A DNA stretch of 64,000 nt from Rhodothermales bacterium (GTDB lineage Bacteria; Bacteroidota; Rhodothermia; Rhodothermales; Bin80), in NCBI GenBank assembly GCA_951812585.1, contig OX638318.1:338819-402818 (forward strand). Direction: 5' to 3'. The stretch's first letter is position 1. Each line of letters begins with the position of its first letter. The notes beneath the pieces were generated by a model that did not search any database, had not been told where the DNA came from, and saw only the letters and a program-made list of their open reading frames with translations. This document shows positions 20,274 to 29,191 of this stretch, piece after piece. Both the position numbers and the translations under genes were made by a program.

Positions 20274-20878
20274 CATAAGCCGGACAGGCGCTGTAGCGCA
20301 AAGTTGAGCTCCCGAGTGTAGCCGGTTTTGACTTCGGCACCAGCGACGGTTTCTGTCTGGTATCCGACAAAGGACACCCGTACATCATAGGTACCTACAG
20401 GCACGCCGATGATGTAGTAGTTGCCATCAAGGTGTGTGGCAGTGCCGAGCGTGGTACCTAGCAGTTGCAGTTGCACGGTTGCACCGGGCAGCGCCTCGCC
20501 AGTCGTGGCATCTGTCACGGTGCCTGCAACCTTGCCCGTACCTTGCGCAAGCGCCAGGGGCTGTAGCGCAAAGTTGAGCTCCCGAGTGTAGCCGGTTTTG
20601 ACTTCGGCACCAGCGACGGTTTCTGTCTGGTATCCGACAAAGGACACCCGTACATCATAGGTACCTACAGGCACGCCGATGATGTAGTAGTTGCCATCAA
20701 GGTGTGTGGCAGTGCCGAGCGTGGTACCTAGCAGTTGCAGTTGCACGGTTGCACCGGGCAGCGCCTCGCCAGTCGTGGCATCTGTCACGGTGCCTGCAAC
20801 CTTGCCCGTACCTTGCGCAAGCGCCAGGGCCGGAACGGCAAGCAGCGCTAGTACCACTGCACTCCATTTGCGTAGCAT
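20273..20878 (-). CDS. Small secreted protein of two identical CarboxypepD_reg-like domains
   Basis: From the ATG at 20878 (preceded by GGAGG 6 bases upstream) the product is 201 residues: a signal peptide (LRKWSAVVLALLAVPALALA) and two copies of a 90-residue unit starting ALAQGTGKVAGTVTDATTG and ending VKTGYTRELNFALQ. The two units are identical because the DNA is a perfect in-frame duplication. The domain is the transthyretin-like module normally found at the N-terminus of TonB-dependent receptors; here plug and barrel are absent. Leader and signal peptide are near-identical to the truncated receptor 1.9 kb away, so it is probably a rearrangement product. Whether it is expressed is unknown. 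Confidence 0.7.
   Translation of the reverse strand: MLRKWSAVVLALLAVPALALAQGTGKVAGTVTDATTGEALPGATVQLQLLGTTLGTATHLDGNYYIIGVPVGTYDVRVSFVGYQTETVAGAEVKTGYTRELNFALQPLALAQGTGKVAGTVTDATTGEALPGATVQLQLLGTTLGTATHLDGNYYIIGVPVGTYDVRVSFVGYQTETVAGAEVKTGYTRELNFALQRLSGL
20291..20830 (-). repeat. Perfect 270-bp tandem duplication, in frame
   Basis: 20291-20560 and 20561-20830 are identical at 269 of 270 positions, differing only at the last base (20560 g, 20830 c). The period is exactly 90 codons, so the duplication keeps the frame. The near-total identity including silent sites indicates recent origin or ongoing homogenisation. Confidence 0.95.
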
Positions 20879-20919
20879 GTTCGACCTCCGATTGGTGAAT
20901 GATTTCAGGCTAGTGGGTA

Positions 20920-20958
20920 GAAGGTAGCCGTTGCAGCCCAAATCCGCACGCTACCTTC
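20920..20958 (-). promoter_or_regulatory. Leader inverted repeat, copy 1
   Basis: GAAGGTAGC (20920-20928) and GCTACCTTC (20950-20958) form a perfect 9-bp inverted repeat around a 21-base spacer, about 42-80 bases upstream of the start codon at 20878. The same structure occurs upstream of the truncated receptor. It may be an mRNA leader hairpin or a protein-binding operator. Confidence 0.55.
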
Positions 20959-21390
20959 CGCGTTGCAAAATCGTAAAAAGATACCCTTACCCTTCGGTTG
21001 GTACCCAAAACGCTCAGACGAAAGCACGCATCTTTGTGCCTAAGGCGCGCCGTCACGCGAAAGAAGTAGTCGTATCGATGTATCAGGCCGGGTGTACCCT
21101 CCAGTTCCGTTAGCGAACAGCCGTAAATGTAGTGCATGCACTACACTAATGTCAACCACATTTAACGGGTATTCAATTTTTTTGCGGCACGCCTGCGGTT
21201 TTTCCCGTACCCGTGCCGCTGCGCTATGGAAGCCGACGCCGGCATTGACCTTCAGCTTCAGGCATCAAAATAGCGCCACCACACCTGGATACCCACTGGC
21301 ACCGCAAGGCTGCGTCTAACGGGTTCTTGCCGGCTGTACGGGCTGTGAAGGGGATGCAGCCCGGGGTCCCGTGCTATTCGCCCTGAGGCA
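20959..21390. other. Gene-free interval between receptor fragment and repeat protein
   Basis: About 430 bases. The first 70 bases resemble the leader of the truncated receptor, with a 16-base insertion (ttgcaaaatcgtaaaa) and scattered substitutions. The rest contains the 18-bp palindrome and no supported gene. Frames continuing beyond the receptor stop do not show clear barrel-like sequence. Confidence 0.5.
21128..21145. promoter_or_regulatory. 18-bp perfect palindrome, candidate operator
   Basis: tgtagtgcatgcactaca reads the same on both strands. It lies 250 bases upstream of the secreted repeat protein, in the gene-poor interval between it and the truncated receptor's 3' end. A perfect palindrome of this length is a plausible binding site for a dimeric regulator; it has no T-run, so it is not a convincing terminator. 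Confidence 0.45.
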
Positions 21391-22821
21391 TTAACACCAG
21401 TCTGCTTCCGTTTTGCCAAACCGGGGATCATGGTATTCGCTGCTGCTGTAGCGGTATTCCGCCTGGATCTGGTAGAACGTAGACTGCGACAGGTACTGCG
21501 TCCATCGGGCATGCACCTGCCCGTTCAAATACTCGTTGGCCTGCCAGATAGTGGATCGGAAGGTTTCCGTCGTCCCTCCAATACCACTCTGATAGTCTCC
21601 GGTCTGGACAGCAGCACCCATCCGCAAGCGGCCACTTTCAACAACGTTCCATGTCACGTTGCCGGCGAAGTTGAGGGTGCGGCTCTTGAGCCCGCGCTTC
21701 TTGTACTCCTGCGTGAAGTCACGCTCGGTCAACTGCTCCAAACGGCTTATCGGAATAAAGTTGACGCTAGCACCCTCTGGAAGGGCTACGAACGTGTCGT
21801 CGCTGAAGCGCAGCCCGCCCTCACTCAGGTCGATATCCCCGTTCTCATCCAGCATTACGTACGCGCCGTGCGCCAATGTGGCAGGTAGATCCACGACGAA
21901 TTCGTTTCCGTCGGCATCGGTCACAACCAGCCCTTGGGGTGCATCCACAAAGTCAGCAATCTGCGCATCTGACAACGTGTATGTCGTGACATTGCGCGGG
22001 TTGCGATCCTGGATATCACGGTACTCGCCAGAAATGAAGAAGTTGAGCTTGTTCGAGACCAACGGACCGCCCAGCGTTGCGGAGGCCAAATTGTAGCCGT
22101 AAACATCAAACTGGTTGGACGACAGTCCCTCCAGCGATCCGAAGTAATCAGACGCTCCTGATTTCGTCGTGATGTTGATGACGCCAGACATGGCATCGCC
22201 GTAACGTGCGCTGATGCTGCCGATCTGCATCTCCTGTTCCTGCACCGCAGACTGGGGAACGCCCGTGCTGGCACTCTTGACGCCGTCCACATAGTACCGG
22301 ACCTCTCCACTTCGCCCACCGCGAATGTTAAGCGAGCCGCTGCCTTCTTTGCTCACAACGCCTGCTTGAATCTTTGCGACTGCAGCAGCACCGCGAACAG
22401 GCAAGGCAACAATCTCCTCTGCGGTATTTATTCTGGGAACGCCCACGGCATCCTTCTGAATGAGCGGACGTTCGTAGGCAACCACAATCTCGTCTAATTC
22501 AATACCAGGCTGTAGCGCAAAGTTGAGCTCCCGAGTGTAGCCGGTGTTGACTTCGGCACCAGCGACGGTTTCAGTCTGGTATCCGACAAAGGACACCCGT
22601 ACATCATAGGTACCTACAGGCACGCCGATGATGTAGTAGTTGCCATCAAGGTGTGTGGCAGCGCCGAGCGTGGTACCTAGCAGTTGCACGGCTGCACCGG
22701 GCAGCGCCTCGCCAGTCGTGGCATCTGTCACGGTGCCTGCAACCTTGCCCGTACCTTGCGCAAGCGCCAGGGCCGGAACGGCAAGCAGCGCTAGTACCAC
22801 TGCACTCCATTTGCGTAGCAT
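21391..22821 (-). pseudogene. TonB-dependent receptor, truncated after plug and first barrel strands
   Basis: From the ATG at 22821, with GGAGG 6 bases upstream, it encodes 476 residues: signal peptide (residues 1-22), a CarboxypepD_reg-like domain (about 24-105), a plug domain with NIRGGRSGEVRYYVDGVKS and GDAMSGVINITTKSG, and the first outer-membrane strands (SNKLNFFISGEYRD, RLRMGAAVQTGDY). It ends abruptly after FGKTEADWC. Intact receptors of this SusC-like type are about 900-1000 residues, so roughly half the barrel is missing and the product should not form a pore. It shares leader, signal peptide and first domain with the small repeat protein. Confidence 0.8.
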
Positions 22822-22957
22822 GTTCGACCTCCGATTGGTGAATGATTTCAGGCTAGTGGGTAGAAGGTAGCCGTTGCAGCCCAAATCTGCACGCTACCTT
22901 CCGCGAGATACCCTTACCTTCGGCCGTACCCAAAGCGCAAGGACGAAAGCACGCATC
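22510..22957 (-). repeat. Dispersed copy of leader, signal peptide and CarboxypepD_reg domain
   Basis: This block matches 20561-21031 closely: coding differences are a handful of substitutions and a 6-bp deletion (one Gln-Leu pair), and the 80 bases before the start codon are nearly identical. The two copies are in direct orientation about 1.95 kb apart, so recombination between them would delete or duplicate the receptor fragment. Confidence 0.85.
22863..22901 (-). promoter_or_regulatory. Leader inverted repeat, copy 2
   Basis: GAAGGTAGC (22863-22871) and GCTACCTTC (22893-22901) again flank a 21-base spacer, at the same distance from the start codon (22821) as in copy 1. A single C/T change lies in the spacer. 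Confidence 0.55.
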
Positions 22958-23030
22958 GTACGCTGCCGCTTCAGCCGACTCGACCCCTTGGGACACCCCT
23001 CGCTTGCGCTTCGGGAATTACGCACCGGGA

Positions 23031-23324
23031 TCATGCCGCTATGACTGTCGCATCACGTGAAATATGCTCCACCAACTGCTCTTTATGCCCCTGAAGCCGC
23101 GTGCAGACAAGCCGGCAAATCAGCCTCCGCAAATTGAATGCACGGAAAAACGTCGATTCGCCCGGCACATCGCACAACCGCTCCCAACCACACAGACGCC
23201 GAAGCGTCGTATCCGGCCGAATCCGTTCCCAAAGCGCCGTTGCCGTCGAAATAACGGACACCATCTTGGCCATACCGCGCAAGTGTGGCGCAATGCAGCG
23301 CTTCCCACGCTGTCTTCGCAACAA
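23031..23324 (-). pseudogene. IS1182/IS5-like (DUF772-type) transposase fragment
   Basis: The minus-strand translation contains DTTLRRLCGWE, DVPGESTFFRAF and EQLVEHISRDATVIAA in the order and spacing found in the N-terminal part of DUF772-type transposases (LRRICGWE, VPSESTFSRAF, GHISRDSTAIEARE in family members). It stops right after the SRDAT segment, which carries the first catalytic Asp, and no further DDE part follows. Only about 95 codons remain. It lies just upstream of the truncated receptor's leader, consistent with a mobile-element-rich, rearranged zone. Confidence 0.7.
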
Positions 23325-23385
23325 ATGGGCCGGTCGTTTCTACAAACCAAGGCTAACAATCAGGCTTGGGCCCAAGCGCTTAAGG

Positions 23386-24534
23386 ATGCAGAGCACACCG
23401 CCGCTAACCGCTGACGAATTACGCCATTACCACCGGCAGCTTGCGCTGCCCGAGATCGGGCTTCGCGGGCAAGAGATCCTGGGGAATGCCTCGGTGCTCA
23501 TCGTGGGCGCGGGCGGGCTCGGATCGCCGCTGGCGCTGTATCTAGCGGCGGCCGGCATAGGACGCCTGGGACTGGTGGACGCAGATGTCGTAGAGGTAAC
23601 CAATCTCCACCGGCAGGTGCTGCACACCATGCATGACCTGGGACGGCATAAGGTTGAGGCCGCCCGCGAAAAGCTGCGTGCACGCAATCCGCATATCACA
23701 ATTGAATCCCACCGCGTACACCTGACCAGCGAAAACGCATTAGACCTCATTCGTGGTTACGACATCGTAGCCGACGGCACCGACAACTTCCCTGCGCGAT
23801 ACCTCATCAGCGATGCCTGCGTTCTGACACAAACGCCGAATGTCTACGGATCGGTCTACCAGTTTGAAGGACAGGTGTCCGTCTTCAGCGCACCGCAAGG
23901 GCCGTGCTACCGATGCCTCTACCCCATGCCTCCCCCACCGAACCTCGTTCCTTCGTGCGCCGAAGGCGGCGTGCTAGGCCTTTTGCCAGGCATTGTAGGT
24001 TGCCTGCAAGGAGCCGAAGCGACGAAACTGCTCCTAGGCATTGGCGAACCCCTGGTCGGACGCATGCTGCTGGTGGATGTCCTGAACGCCACGTTCAAGA
24101 CGCTTACAGTACGCCCATCGCCTTCCTGTGCCGCATGCGGAGACTCGCCTTCGATCACTCGCCTGATCGACTATGGCGCGTTTTGCGGATTGGAGAACAA
24201 GGCCGCGGATGTACCAGAAATCGATGCCCGGTCGGTGCACGCCCTGCGCCAAGGAGCAGGGCCACCGCTCATGCTGGACGTACGACAGCAGTTCGAGTCC
24301 GAAATCGCAACGCTGGGAGCAGACCTGCTCATACCCTTGCCGGAGCTGCGCCTCCGACTCTCTGAGCTGTCCCCCTACCGCGACCGTCTCATCGTCGTGC
24401 ACTGCCGCTCAGGTGTCCGTTCGCGGCAAGCGGTCCGGATCCTGCTTGACGCAGGATTTGCGCAAGCGACAAGCCTGGCCGGGGGTATTCTGGCTTGGAG
24501 AGCGGCCGTCGATGGCGCAATTCGAGCATACTGA
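23386..24534 (+). CDS. E1-like adenylyltransferase (ThiF/MoeB) with C-terminal rhodanese domain
   Basis: The 382-residue protein has a ThiF/MoeB/HesA domain: nucleotide loop GAGGLGSP, DADVVEVTNLHRQ, the DGTDNFPARYLISDAC segment, and zinc cysteines in CYRCLYP and CAACGD. A rhodanese domain follows, ending in the active Cys340 loop HCRSGVRSR. It is expected to adenylate the C-terminus of a ubiquitin-like sulfur carrier (MoaD or ThiS) and pass persulfide sulfur to it for molybdopterin, thiamine or thiolated-tRNA synthesis. The ATG at 23386 removes a long upstream extension with no homology. No carrier gene is nearby, so the pathway cannot be chosen. It converges on the carbamoyltransferase gene. 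Confidence 0.9.
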   Translation: MQSTPPLTADELRHYHRQLALPEIGLRGQEILGNASVLIVGAGGLGSPLALYLAAAGIGRLGLVDADVVEVTNLHRQVLHTMHDLGRHKVEAAREKLRARNPHITIESHRVHLTSENALDLIRGYDIVADGTDNFPARYLISDACVLTQTPNVYGSVYQFEGQVSVFSAPQGPCYRCLYPMPPPPNLVPSCAEGGVLGLLPGIVGCLQGAEATKLLLGIGEPLVGRMLLVDVLNATFKTLTVRPSPSCAACGDSPSITRLIDYGAFCGLENKAADVPEIDARSVHALRQGAGPPLMLDVRQQFESEIATLGADLLIPLPELRLRLSELSPYRDRLIVVHCRSGVRSRQAVRILLDAGFAQATSLAGGILAWRAAVDGAIRAY

Positions 24535-24568
24535 GTACCGCGTATTGGAGACTAGCGAAGGCGCGCGA

Positions 24569-26362
24569 TCAGTCCAAACCGTAGGCGGCAGCAATGGCCC
24601 CAGCCGTAAGGGACGGATCCGACTCGGGGGACTTCAGCAGGAGATAGGAACCCAATGCAAGCGCATCCATGTGCGTCCGCTCGAAGCAGGCCAATGCATC
24701 CTGAGGCGTGCATACTATCGGCTCGCCGCGCACATTGAAGCTGGTGTTGACCAGGACGGGACAGCCAGTTAGCGCATCGAATGCCTTCAGCAAGCGCCAA
24801 AAAGGTGGATTGGCAGACGCAGTAACCGTATGCACTCTGGCAGACCCGTCGATGTGCGTCACGGCGGCTAGCGGCGAAGAGATGTGCGCAAGCCGGTCCA
24901 GACTGTCTCCATGACTATGTGCGCCCTTGACCGCGCCCACCAGAAGCATGTACGGACTCTCGGCGCCCACATCAAAAGAACCGCTGGCTGCCTCGGCCAG
25001 GACACTCGGCGCAAAGGGACGGAAGCTCTCGCGGAACTTGATCTTCTGATTCAAAAGCCGCTGCATGTCACGGCCGCGCGGATCAGCCAGGATGCTGCGG
25101 GCACCAAGCGCTCGAGGCCCGAACTCCATGCGACCCTGAAACCAGCCGACAACCTTGCCTGCTGCAAGAAGTGCTGCCACGCGGCCGCATAATGCCCGCT
25201 CGTCCAATGGCTCTTGCGCCATGCCCTTCTCCGCGAGAAGCGCACCAATGGCTTCATCCGAGAAATGGGGACCCAGATAGCCACCCTGCATGGCATCGGG
25301 GTGCGACGGCGTCCGCGGGTGACCTTGGTGCATGTGCCAGGCCATAAGCGCCGCACCCAGCGCGCCCCCGGCGTCCCCGGCAGCCGGCTGAATCCACAGC
25401 TTTTCAAAAAGCCCCGAGCGCAAGAGCTTGCCGTTGGCCACGCAGTTGAGCGCAACGCCGCCGGCCATGCACAGATTCGGAGCTTGCGTCACGCCCTTGA
25501 CATGCCGGGCAATGCGAAGAACCGCATCCTCGATCACGATCTGCACGCTCCGGGCCAGATCCATCTCGCGGCGCGTGAGCGTGGACTCCGGCTTCCTCGG
25601 CGGGCCGCCAAAAAGGCGCGACAGGCGACGCCCGGTCATGCGAAGCCCCGCCGGATAGGCGAAGTAAGCCATATTCAAGCGAAACGAGCCGTCCGCCTTG
25701 AGGTCAATGATCTCGTCGCGAAATGCCTGGACATAGGTCGGCGCACCGTACGGCGCGAGACCCATGAGCTTGTATTCACCGCTATTGACCCGGAACCCGC
25801 AGAAGTAGGTGATCGCGCTGTACAAAAGTCCCAGCGAATGCGGGAATTGAATCTCCGCCGAAAGCGCAATGCGTGCACCCTCTCCTGCGCCGTATGTGGC
25901 AGTGGCCCACTCACCTACGCCATCCGTAGTGATGATGGCTGCCTGCTCAAAAGGCGAGGGAAAAAACGCGCTGGCCGCATGACTCTCGTGGTGCTCAGGA
26001 AAGACCAGCGCACCCGCAAAGCTGAGCTCCTTGCGAAGCAAATCAGGAATCCAAAGCTTCTGCTTCAGCCACAACGGCATTGCCTTGAGAAATGAAGGCA
26101 ATCCCTGCGGCGCGTAGGACAGGTAGGACTCCAGCAGGCGCTCAAACTTCAGAAAAGGCTTGTCATAGTAGGCGACCACATCCAGATCGCTGCCCTGGAT
26201 TCCACCGGCTTCAAGGCAATAGGCAATCGCCCGCCTGGGAAACGACGCGTCGTGCTTGATCCGTGTAAAGCGCTCCTCCTGCGCCGCAGCAACGATGACG
26301 CCATCCCGCAGCAGGCACGCAGCCGCGTCATGGTACCAGCACGAGATGCCAAGAATATTCAT
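24569..26362 (-). CDS. Carbamoyltransferase, NodU/CmcH/TobZ family
   Basis: The 597-residue protein starts at MNILGISCWYHDAAACLL (ATG at 26362; an in-frame start three codons upstream is less likely). It has the YrdC/Kae1-like ATP fold with the metal motif HHESHAASAF, the segment GGVALNCVANGKL, then the C-terminal domain motifs EFGPRALGARSI and NTSFNVRGEPIV. These enzymes transfer a carbamoyl group from carbamoyl phosphate to a hydroxyl of a sugar, antibiotic or lipo-oligosaccharide. The acceptor is not evident; no other secondary-metabolite gene lies nearby. It is the last gene of a minus-strand run that includes valS, aroC, htrA-like and plsC. Confidence 0.9.
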   Translation of the reverse strand: MNILGISCWYHDAAACLLRDGVIVAAAQEERFTRIKHDASFPRRAIAYCLEAGGIQGSDLDVVAYYDKPFLKFERLLESYLSYAPQGLPSFLKAMPLWLKQKLWIPDLLRKELSFAGALVFPEHHESHAASAFFPSPFEQAAIITTDGVGEWATATYGAGEGARIALSAEIQFPHSLGLLYSAITYFCGFRVNSGEYKLMGLAPYGAPTYVQAFRDEIIDLKADGSFRLNMAYFAYPAGLRMTGRRLSRLFGGPPRKPESTLTRREMDLARSVQIVIEDAVLRIARHVKGVTQAPNLCMAGGVALNCVANGKLLRSGLFEKLWIQPAAGDAGGALGAALMAWHMHQGHPRTPSHPDAMQGGYLGPHFSDEAIGALLAEKGMAQEPLDERALCGRVAALLAAGKVVGWFQGRMEFGPRALGARSILADPRGRDMQRLLNQKIKFRESFRPFAPSVLAEAASGSFDVGAESPYMLLVGAVKGAHSHGDSLDRLAHISSPLAAVTHIDGSARVHTVTASANPPFWRLLKAFDALTGCPVLVNTSFNVRGEPIVCTPQDALACFERTHMDALALGSYLLLKSPESDPSLTAGAIAAAYGLD

Positions 26363-26454
26363 GCGCACCACACGGGCGGGTGAGCTGCCTGCATCGTCGG
26401 TGCCATCCGGCTGCGCTGCCGGCGCAAGAGGATACCCGCGAGCATGGGCCGCAC

Positions 26455-29133
26455 CTATGCGTCAGGCCACTGCGCCAGGTTGTCGCGTAGCCGGGCAAGC
26501 TCCACGAGCACATCGCGCTCCTTCTTTGCCTCTCGCTCCACGACGGCTGCGGGGGCACGACTACTAAACTGCTTGTTACGCAGCTTGGCCTGAACGCGCG
26601 CAAGAAAAGCCTCTTTCTGATCCACCTCCGCCCTGAGCCGGGCCCGCTCCTTCGCCAGATCCACCATGCCCGCCAGCGGCAAATGGACTTCAACATCCTT
26701 GATGACGATGCTGGCGCAGGCTTTGGGACGTGCGCAATCCATGACAATGCTGAGCTCGCCGATGTGGGCCAGCCGGGCGAGGTCGTCCGTGCAGCTTTCG
26801 AGCGTCCGCTGCACTCTGTTCGCGCCGGCAGGCACGCGGATGATCGCTGCAATGCGCCTTTTGGGCGCAACCTTGTACTGGCTTCGCACATTGCGAATGC
26901 CTGAAATTATTTCCTGCACAAGTCCGAAGGCCTCCAGTGCCCACGCATCGCGCTCGCCGGTCTTCAGTGGCCAGTCAGAAACGATGCAAGCCTCCCGGGC
27001 CTGGCGCGGCCTGAGTCGCTGCCAGAGCTCCTCCGTGATAAAGGGCATGAACGGATGTAAAAGCTGGAGCAGCTTTTCGTAGAGCTCAACCGCCAGTGCA
27101 ATCGTATCCTCGTCTATCGGTTGACCCTTCTGCGGCTTGATGAGCTCGAGGTACCAATCGCAGTAGTCGCCCCTGAAAAGCGTGTAGATCTTCGTCAGTG
27201 CTTCGTTGAGCCTGAAGCGTCCGATGTCAGCATTGATAGCACCGATAGCATCGTCCAGGCGGGTAAGCATCCAACGCTCGCCCAGATCCAAAGCGCTGAA
27301 TGCGCGGGTTCGCTGGTACGAGTGGCCCGGCTGCAGATGGCGGCCAAAGACATTGAACGCGTTCCAGATCTTGTTGGCAAAGTTGCGCCCCCTCTCGAAC
27401 ACGGTGGGATCCAGCTTGATGTCCTGCCCCTGCGCGCACAGCATCGTCAGCGAAAACCGCACAGCATCCGACCCATACTGGTGTATCATGTCGAGCGGAT
27501 CGATGCCGTTGCCCAGACTCTTGGACATCCACCGGCCCAACTTGTCCTTGATCATGCCCGTGATGAAGATGTCGCGGTACGGCACCTCGTCCATGACGTA
27601 CAACGACGCCATGATCATGCGCGCAATCCAGAAGAAGAGGATGTCATAGCCCGACACCAGGACATGCGTCGGATGAAAGTGCGCTAGATCGGCCTCTGTA
27701 TCCGGATCTGTACTGGGCCAGCCGAGCGTGGCAAACGGGAAGAGCCATGACGAAAACCAGGTATCCAGCACATCGCGGTCCTGCACCATGCCCTCCGCAG
27801 GCTGCTCTACGCTGACTACAAAGCCGCGCGATTCGTCAATCGCGCCCGCATCATCGGTGAAATACCACACCGGTATGCGGTGCCCCCACCACAGCTGCCG
27901 ACTGATGCACCAGTCACGAATCTCCGCCAGCCATCGGAAGTACTCGTTCTCCCAGCGCTTTGGATGAAATCGCACCCGGCCGCTGCGCACCGCCTCCATG
28001 GCCGGACCGGCCAGCGGCTTCATCTTCACAAACCACTGCCGTGACAGCATCGGCTCGATGATGGCCTTGGAGCGCTGCGACACCGGCACGGTGCCCTTGT
28101 ACGACTCAACCTTCTCGATAAGGCCCTGGGCCTGCATGTCCTGCACCATCTGGTCGCGGGCCACAAAGCGATCCAGGCCCTCGTACTTGCCGCCCCGCTC
28201 ATTGATCGTCCCATCGGGGAACATCACATTGATCGGCTCCAACCCGTGGCGCTTACCGACCTCGTAATCGTTCTTGTCATGCCCGGGCGTCACCTTAAGC
28301 GCTCCGGTCCCGAACCCCGGCTGTACGTACGCATCAGCAATGACAGGGATGGTGCGGCCCGCAAGCGGCAGATGAACCTTGGCGCCTATCAGATGCCGGT
28401 ACCGCGCGTCATCCGGGTTTACCGCCACGCCGGTGTCGCCGAGCATGGTTTCCGGGCGCGTCGTCGCGACGGTGATGTAGCCCGCGCCGTCCACCAGCGG
28501 ATACCGTATGTACCATAGCAACCCTTCGCGCTCCACATTGTCCACTTCCTCATCGGATAGCGCCGTGCGATCAACCGGGCACCAGTTGACGAGGTAGTAG
28601 CCACGGTAGATCAGCCCGTCCTCGTAGAGTTTGACAAACACCCGCTGCACGCTTTCGACGTAGCGTTCATCCATCGTAAAGCGCTCGCGCGCCCAGTCGC
28701 AAGAATCTCCCAGTCGGCGCTTCTGCTGCAGAATGCGATCTCCATACTCGTCGACCCATCTCCAGACGCGCTGAACAAAAGCGTCCCTTCCCAGATCATG
28801 ACGCGTCAGGCCTTCTTCCTTCTTCAATGCGCGCTCGACAACATTCTGAGTGGCGATGCCGGCATGGTCTTTCCCGGGCATCCACAGCGCCTCGCGGCCC
28901 TGCATGCGCCGGATGCGGGTGAGTGCATCTTGGACGGCATCTTGCAAGGCGTGACCCATGTGCAGCGCGCCCGTTACGTTGGGCGGCGGCATCATGATGA
29001 CGTGAGGTTCCTTACCTGAGCGGCGATCGGCCCGGAAAAAGCCGTTCTGTTCCCAGTACCGGTACCACTTCTCTTCGATCTCCAGCGGCTTGTACGCCGT
29101 GCTGGACTGGACTCGCGCTTCCACTTTCGTCAT
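26455..29133 (-). CDS. valS: Valyl-tRNA synthetase
   Basis: The 892-residue class I synthetase charges tRNA-Val. The HIGH-type motif is HMGH within PPPNVTGALHMGHALQ; the KMSKS-type loop reads GRWMSKSLGN (about residue 536), so the first Lys is Trp while the second Lys is kept. The CP1 editing insertion (TTRPETMLGDTGVAVNPDD), an anticodon-binding helical domain and a C-terminal coiled coil rich in Lys/Glu/Arg (residues about 820-890) are all present. Length is normal. It follows aroC by about 60 bases. Confidence 0.96.
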   Translation of the reverse strand: MTKVEARVQSSTAYKPLEIEEKWYRYWEQNGFFRADRRSGKEPHVIMMPPPNVTGALHMGHALQDAVQDALTRIRRMQGREALWMPGKDHAGIATQNVVERALKKEEGLTRHDLGRDAFVQRVWRWVDEYGDRILQQKRRLGDSCDWARERFTMDERYVESVQRVFVKLYEDGLIYRGYYLVNWCPVDRTALSDEEVDNVEREGLLWYIRYPLVDGAGYITVATTRPETMLGDTGVAVNPDDARYRHLIGAKVHLPLAGRTIPVIADAYVQPGFGTGALKVTPGHDKNDYEVGKRHGLEPINVMFPDGTINERGGKYEGLDRFVARDQMVQDMQAQGLIEKVESYKGTVPVSQRSKAIIEPMLSRQWFVKMKPLAGPAMEAVRSGRVRFHPKRWENEYFRWLAEIRDWCISRQLWWGHRIPVWYFTDDAGAIDESRGFVVSVEQPAEGMVQDRDVLDTWFSSWLFPFATLGWPSTDPDTEADLAHFHPTHVLVSGYDILFFWIARMIMASLYVMDEVPYRDIFITGMIKDKLGRWMSKSLGNGIDPLDMIHQYGSDAVRFSLTMLCAQGQDIKLDPTVFERGRNFANKIWNAFNVFGRHLQPGHSYQRTRAFSALDLGERWMLTRLDDAIGAINADIGRFRLNEALTKIYTLFRGDYCDWYLELIKPQKGQPIDEDTIALAVELYEKLLQLLHPFMPFITEELWQRLRPRQAREACIVSDWPLKTGERDAWALEAFGLVQEIISGIRNVRSQYKVAPKRRIAAIIRVPAGANRVQRTLESCTDDLARLAHIGELSIVMDCARPKACASIVIKDVEVHLPLAGMVDLAKERARLRAEVDQKEAFLARVQAKLRNKQFSSRAPAAVVEREAKKERDVLVELARLRDNLAQWPDA

Positions 29134-29191
29134 CGACTACAGAACCGTGCGCTTATGGCACTGAAGATAACAGGCAGCGTGGCAAGCCGCG

